64,000 nt of DNA. Source: an uncultured Chitinophagaceae bacterium (GTDB lineage: Bacteria > Bacteroidota > Bacteroidia > Chitinophagales > Chitinophagaceae). The stretch is taken from NCBI GenBank assembly GCA_903895845.1, contig CAITVK010000122.1, forward strand, positions 1 through 64,000. Reading direction: 5' to 3'. The notes beneath the pieces were generated by a model. The model made no database searches and had not been told where the DNA came from. It saw only the letters and a program-made list of their open reading frames with translations. The translations under genes were made by a program, and so were the position numbers. This document shows, piece by piece, positions 61,962 through 64,000 of this stretch; position 1 is the first letter of the stretch, and the number at the start of each line of letters is the position of its first letter.

Positions 61962-62270
61962 ATGGGTGGAAAAGTAATAAAAAATATTGGTTATGTTAAG
62001 GAAACTGAAGCAGGTGATAAAATTTCTAAATCTAAAATATTGGAAGGGATAAAAGCTGTGCGTTGAGATATGAAGCATAATAGAATTGGAGACTAAAAAG
62101 ACGCATGCCAAAGACTTCTTGAGATAATTATTACAACTATTGTAGAGGTTTGAAATCGGATATAGTGGCCTTAGTAAAAATCCTTCACTAAAAGCTGAAT
62201 TAGCCGAACTCTTACTTAAATACTTCAAAAAAATTAGCCATGCTAGCCACTGTTTTTACCCACATTTTAT
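61962..62270 (+). pseudogene. Decayed coding fragments, possible toxin-antitoxin pair
   Basis: A 34-codon frame from ATG at 61962 reads ...ISKSKILEGIKAVR then a stop, followed by K-H-N-R-I-G-D; this resembles the C-terminal half of small antitoxins (E-G-I-K-A-V pattern). After frame changes, near 62177-62270, N-P-S-L-K-A-E-L-A-E-L-L resembles the helix of RelE/ParE-type toxins (Y-P-S-L-K-x-E-L-x-E-L). Both are broken by stops and shifts. The assignment is tentative. Confidence 0.4.
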
Positions 62271-62311
62271 ATAATCGTCAATTTGGTAATTAGAGTAGTG
62301 TATTAATCTTT

Positions 62312-62319
62312 TACATTTG
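62312..62319 (+). promoter_or_regulatory. Possible promoter -7 element of parAB (TACATTTG)
   Basis: TACATTTG matches TAnnTTTG exactly, about 87 bases before parA. A TTTG at 62282 is 26 bases upstream, longer than usual. Confidence 0.4.
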
Positions 62320-62405
62320 CCAACTTACAGGGTGGCTAAAACAATAGATACTGTGTATTAATAAAAACAAATCCTTTGCGTTGCGAGGGATAAGAAGATG
62401 AAGAA

Positions 62406-63206
62406 ATGGCAAGAATAATAGGTGTAGCAAATCAAAAAGGGGGAGTAGGTAAAACAACTACCGCAATAAATGTGGCGGCAAGCCTTGCTGTACTCGAATA
62501 TAAGACGCTGCTTGTTGATGCAGATCCACAAGCGAATAGTACCACTGGTACTGGCTTTGACTTGCACAATATCACCAGCAGTTTGTATGACTGTATGGTG
62601 AATAATGCCAAGGCTGAGGATGTGATCCTTAAAAGCGATATCCCTCATCTGGATGTATTGCCTAGTCATATTGACCTTGTTGGTGCGGAAATAGAAATGA
62701 TAAACTATCCTCATCGCGAGAACGTGATGAAGAATATTCTTCAAGCCGTGAGGGATAGATATGATTTTATTGTGATTGACTGCTCACCTTCTCTTGGATT
62801 GATAACTGTGAACTCGTTGGTGGCTGCTGATAGTGTGATTGTGCCTGTACAGTGCGAGTTTTTTGCGTTGGAAGGATTGGGAAAACTACTGAATACCGTA
62901 AAGATTGTTCAAAGCAGGTTGAACCCGCAATTGCAGATTGAAGGTATCCTGATGACGATGTATGATGGAAGATTGCGCTTGTGTAATCAGGTGGTGAGTG
63001 AACTGAGAAGACATTTTGATGACATCGTATTTGCTACCATCATCCATAGAAATAGTAAATTGAGCGAAGCGCCAAGCGTTGGTAAGCCTGTAATTTTATA
63101 CGACTCCGATAGTAAGGGTGCTAATAATTACCTGAATCTGGCTAAGGAAATTCTTCAGAAGAATGAGATGACGAAGATGACTAATGAAGAAAGGATATTG
63201 GACTAA
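62406..63206 (+). CDS. parA: Chromosome-partitioning ATPase ParA (Soj)
   Basis: The 266-residue deviant Walker ATPase starts [25 protein letters not shown], the P-loop with its signature lysine, followed by [14 protein letters not shown] near residue 36 and [18 protein letters not shown] near 118. It binds DNA non-specifically and moves ParB-bound origin regions. It is 96 bases upstream of parB, with a heptad repeat in the gap. ParAB genes usually lie near the replication origin. Confidence 0.96.
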   Translation: MARIIGVANQKGGVGKTTTAINVAASLAVLEYKTLLVDADPQANSTTGTGFDLHNITSSLYDCMVNNAKAEDVILKSDIPHLDVLPSHIDLVGAEIEMINYPHRENVMKNILQAVRDRYDFIVIDCSPSLGLITVNSLVAADSVIVPVQCEFFALEGLGKLLNTVKIVQSRLNPQLQIEGILMTMYDGRLRLCNQVVSELRRHFDDIVFATIIHRNSKLSEAPSVGKPVILYDSDSKGANNYLNLAKEILQKNEMTKMTNEERILD

Positions 63207-63261
63207 TCAATTCCAACGCATATTTCTAGAGACTTTATAATAAATAATTAAAAAAACAGAC

Positions 63262-63296
63262 GGCTAATGGCTCACTGCTAAAGGCTAATAGTTCAT
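63262..63296. repeat. Heptad repeat, five units, parA-parB gap
   Basis: GGCTAAT, GGCTCAC, TGCTAAA, GGCTAAT and AGTTCAT are exact 7-base steps ending seven bases before the parB start. Confidence 0.75.
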
Positions 63297-63302
63297 AAAA
63301 AG

Positions 63303-64000
63303 ATGGCATCTCCCAAATTAAAACAAGATTTACTAGGCAAAGGGATTCGTTCTCTGTTGCAGAATATAGATACTGATTTACAAACTACAGAAGGTAAATT
63401 GAAGAATGAAGTAGTGGAACAAGCAACTACTTCTAGTCGTGTTCCGCTAAAAGATATTGCAATTAATCCAAAGCAACCTCGTCGCGACTTCGACGAGACT
63501 GCCTTACAAGAACTAGCAGCTTCCATTAAGTTACACGATATTATACAACCATTAACTGTTGCCAAATTAGCCAATGGAAAGTATCAGTTAATTGCAGGGG
63601 AGAGGCGTTTCAGAGCTAGTAAACTAGCAGGATTAACCGATGTTCCTGTTTATATCCGTCAGGCTAATGACAATGAATTGTTGGAACTTGCTTTGTTGGA
63701 GAACTTACAACGCGAAAACCTCAACGCGGTAGAAATAGGGCTTAGCTACAAGCGGATGATGGAAGAACTGAACTTTACCCAGGAACAAGTGGCGGAAAGG
63801 ATGGGTAAAGAACGTAGCACCGTTACCAATTACATTCGTTTGTTGAAATTACCTCCAGATATTTTGTTGTCTGTTCGCAATGGCAGCCTTTCTATGGGAC
63901 ATGCGCGTGCATTGATAAATATTGATACTGTTGACAAGCAATTGTTTGTTTTTAAAGAGATAAAAGACAAGGACTTAAGTGTTAGGAAGACCGAAGAATT
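63303..64000 (+). CDS. parB: Chromosome-partitioning protein ParB, cut by the window end
   Basis: The first 232 residues are visible. An N-terminal tail with LKQDLLGKGIRSLL (ParA-interacting start), the ParB/Spo0J nuclease-like domain with IAINPKQPRRDFDE and IAGERRFRASKLAGL (CTP-binding GERRFRA motif), ELALLENLQRENLNAVEIGLSYKRM, and the helix-turn-helix FTQEQVAERMGKERSTVTNYIRLLKLP are present. The C-terminal dimerisation domain is beyond the window. No parS-like site (TGTTCCACGTGGAACA) was seen in the window. Confidence 0.95.
   Translation, partial: MASPKLKQDLLGKGIRSLLQNIDTDLQTTEGKLKNEVVEQATTSSRVPLKDIAINPKQPRRDFDETALQELAASIKLHDIIQPLTVAKLANGKYQLIAGERRFRASKLAGLTDVPVYIRQANDNELLELALLENLQRENLNAVEIGLSYKRMMEELNFTQEQVAERMGKERSTVTNYIRLLKLPPDILLSVRNGSLSMGHARALINIDTVDKQLFVFKEIKDKDLSVRKTEE

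Larger units (their letters stand above)
61325..62405. other. Large intergenic region: arginine leader, promoter, decayed genes and parA promoter
   Basis: From the left: the structured arginine leader (61362-61539), the -7 element (61571-61578), a short heptad repeat (61644-61664), a featureless stretch to 61960, two decayed coding fragments (61962-62270), and the parA promoter candidate (62312). Confidence 0.7.

Noticed and set aside
61956-62228. 90-residue minus-strand frame upstream of parA
   Set aside because: No family features are present, and it is antisense to the broken plus-strand fragments that do resemble known proteins.
62200-64000. parS or replication origin beside parAB
   Set aside because: No TGTTCCACGTGGAACA-like site and no cluster of DnaA boxes was seen; the origin may be outside the window.

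Overview
The window reads as a chromosomal segment of a Bacteroidetes bacterium, most likely of the Chitinophagaceae type. The supporting signs are a short primary sigma factor without region 1.1, a secreted protease with a type IX secretion sorting domain, an Oar-like TonB-dependent outer-membrane protein, arginine synthesis through an N-acylornithine transcarbamylase, a GDP-heptose pathway, and promoters of the TAnnTTTG type. Ribosome binding sites are mostly not recognisable, as is usual in this phylum.

Layout. The first 136 bases are the tail of an IS5-like insertion sequence. Positions 258-14827 hold a one-strand surface-polysaccharide cluster: glycosyltransferases of families GT2, GT4, GT8-like and GT9-like, a DUF4254 protein, an acyltransferase, a WcaF-type acetyltransferase, a polymerase-like membrane protein and a WcaI-type transferase. 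From 14817 to 21273 come trxB, a MacB-like permease, small membrane and lipoproteins, pyrH and a TPR protein, followed by tRNA-Arg(CCU). From 21692 to 33715 are the type IX protease, a frameshifted dgkA, the Oar-like protein, a lipoprotein, pckG, a split ThrE-type exporter and a DUF2490 protein. From 33832 to 44920 are two paralogous alpha/beta hydrolases with a decayed gene between them, dinB, ddl, a PASTA protein, a rhodanese, an RsmB-like methylase, an FKBP, nrnA and miaA. Positions 46068-49068 carry gmhB, hddC, gmhA and hddA, enough to make GDP-D-glycero-alpha-D-manno-heptose. Then follow rpoD, a LacI-family regulator and a second FKBP. Positions 52633-61324 are a complete minus-strand arginine operon: an ArgA-like GNAT, then argG, argC, argD, argF', argB, argE and argH. 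The window ends with remnants that may be a toxin-antitoxin pair, then parA and the start of parB.

The main unexplained structure lies between the genes. Many short intergenic stretches are strictly 7-periodic degenerate repeats (heptads), often arranged as inverted pairs and often running into stop codons. Four longer arrays have an exact 21-base period but unrelated unit sequences: 7017-7247, 29201-29368, 35010-35240 and 57010-57135. A further array with a 41-base period lies at 18779-18901. The leader of the arginine operon (61362-61539) folds on paper into a multi-branched RNA with a long-range helix and a mutually exclusive alternative, and may be an undescribed regulatory RNA.
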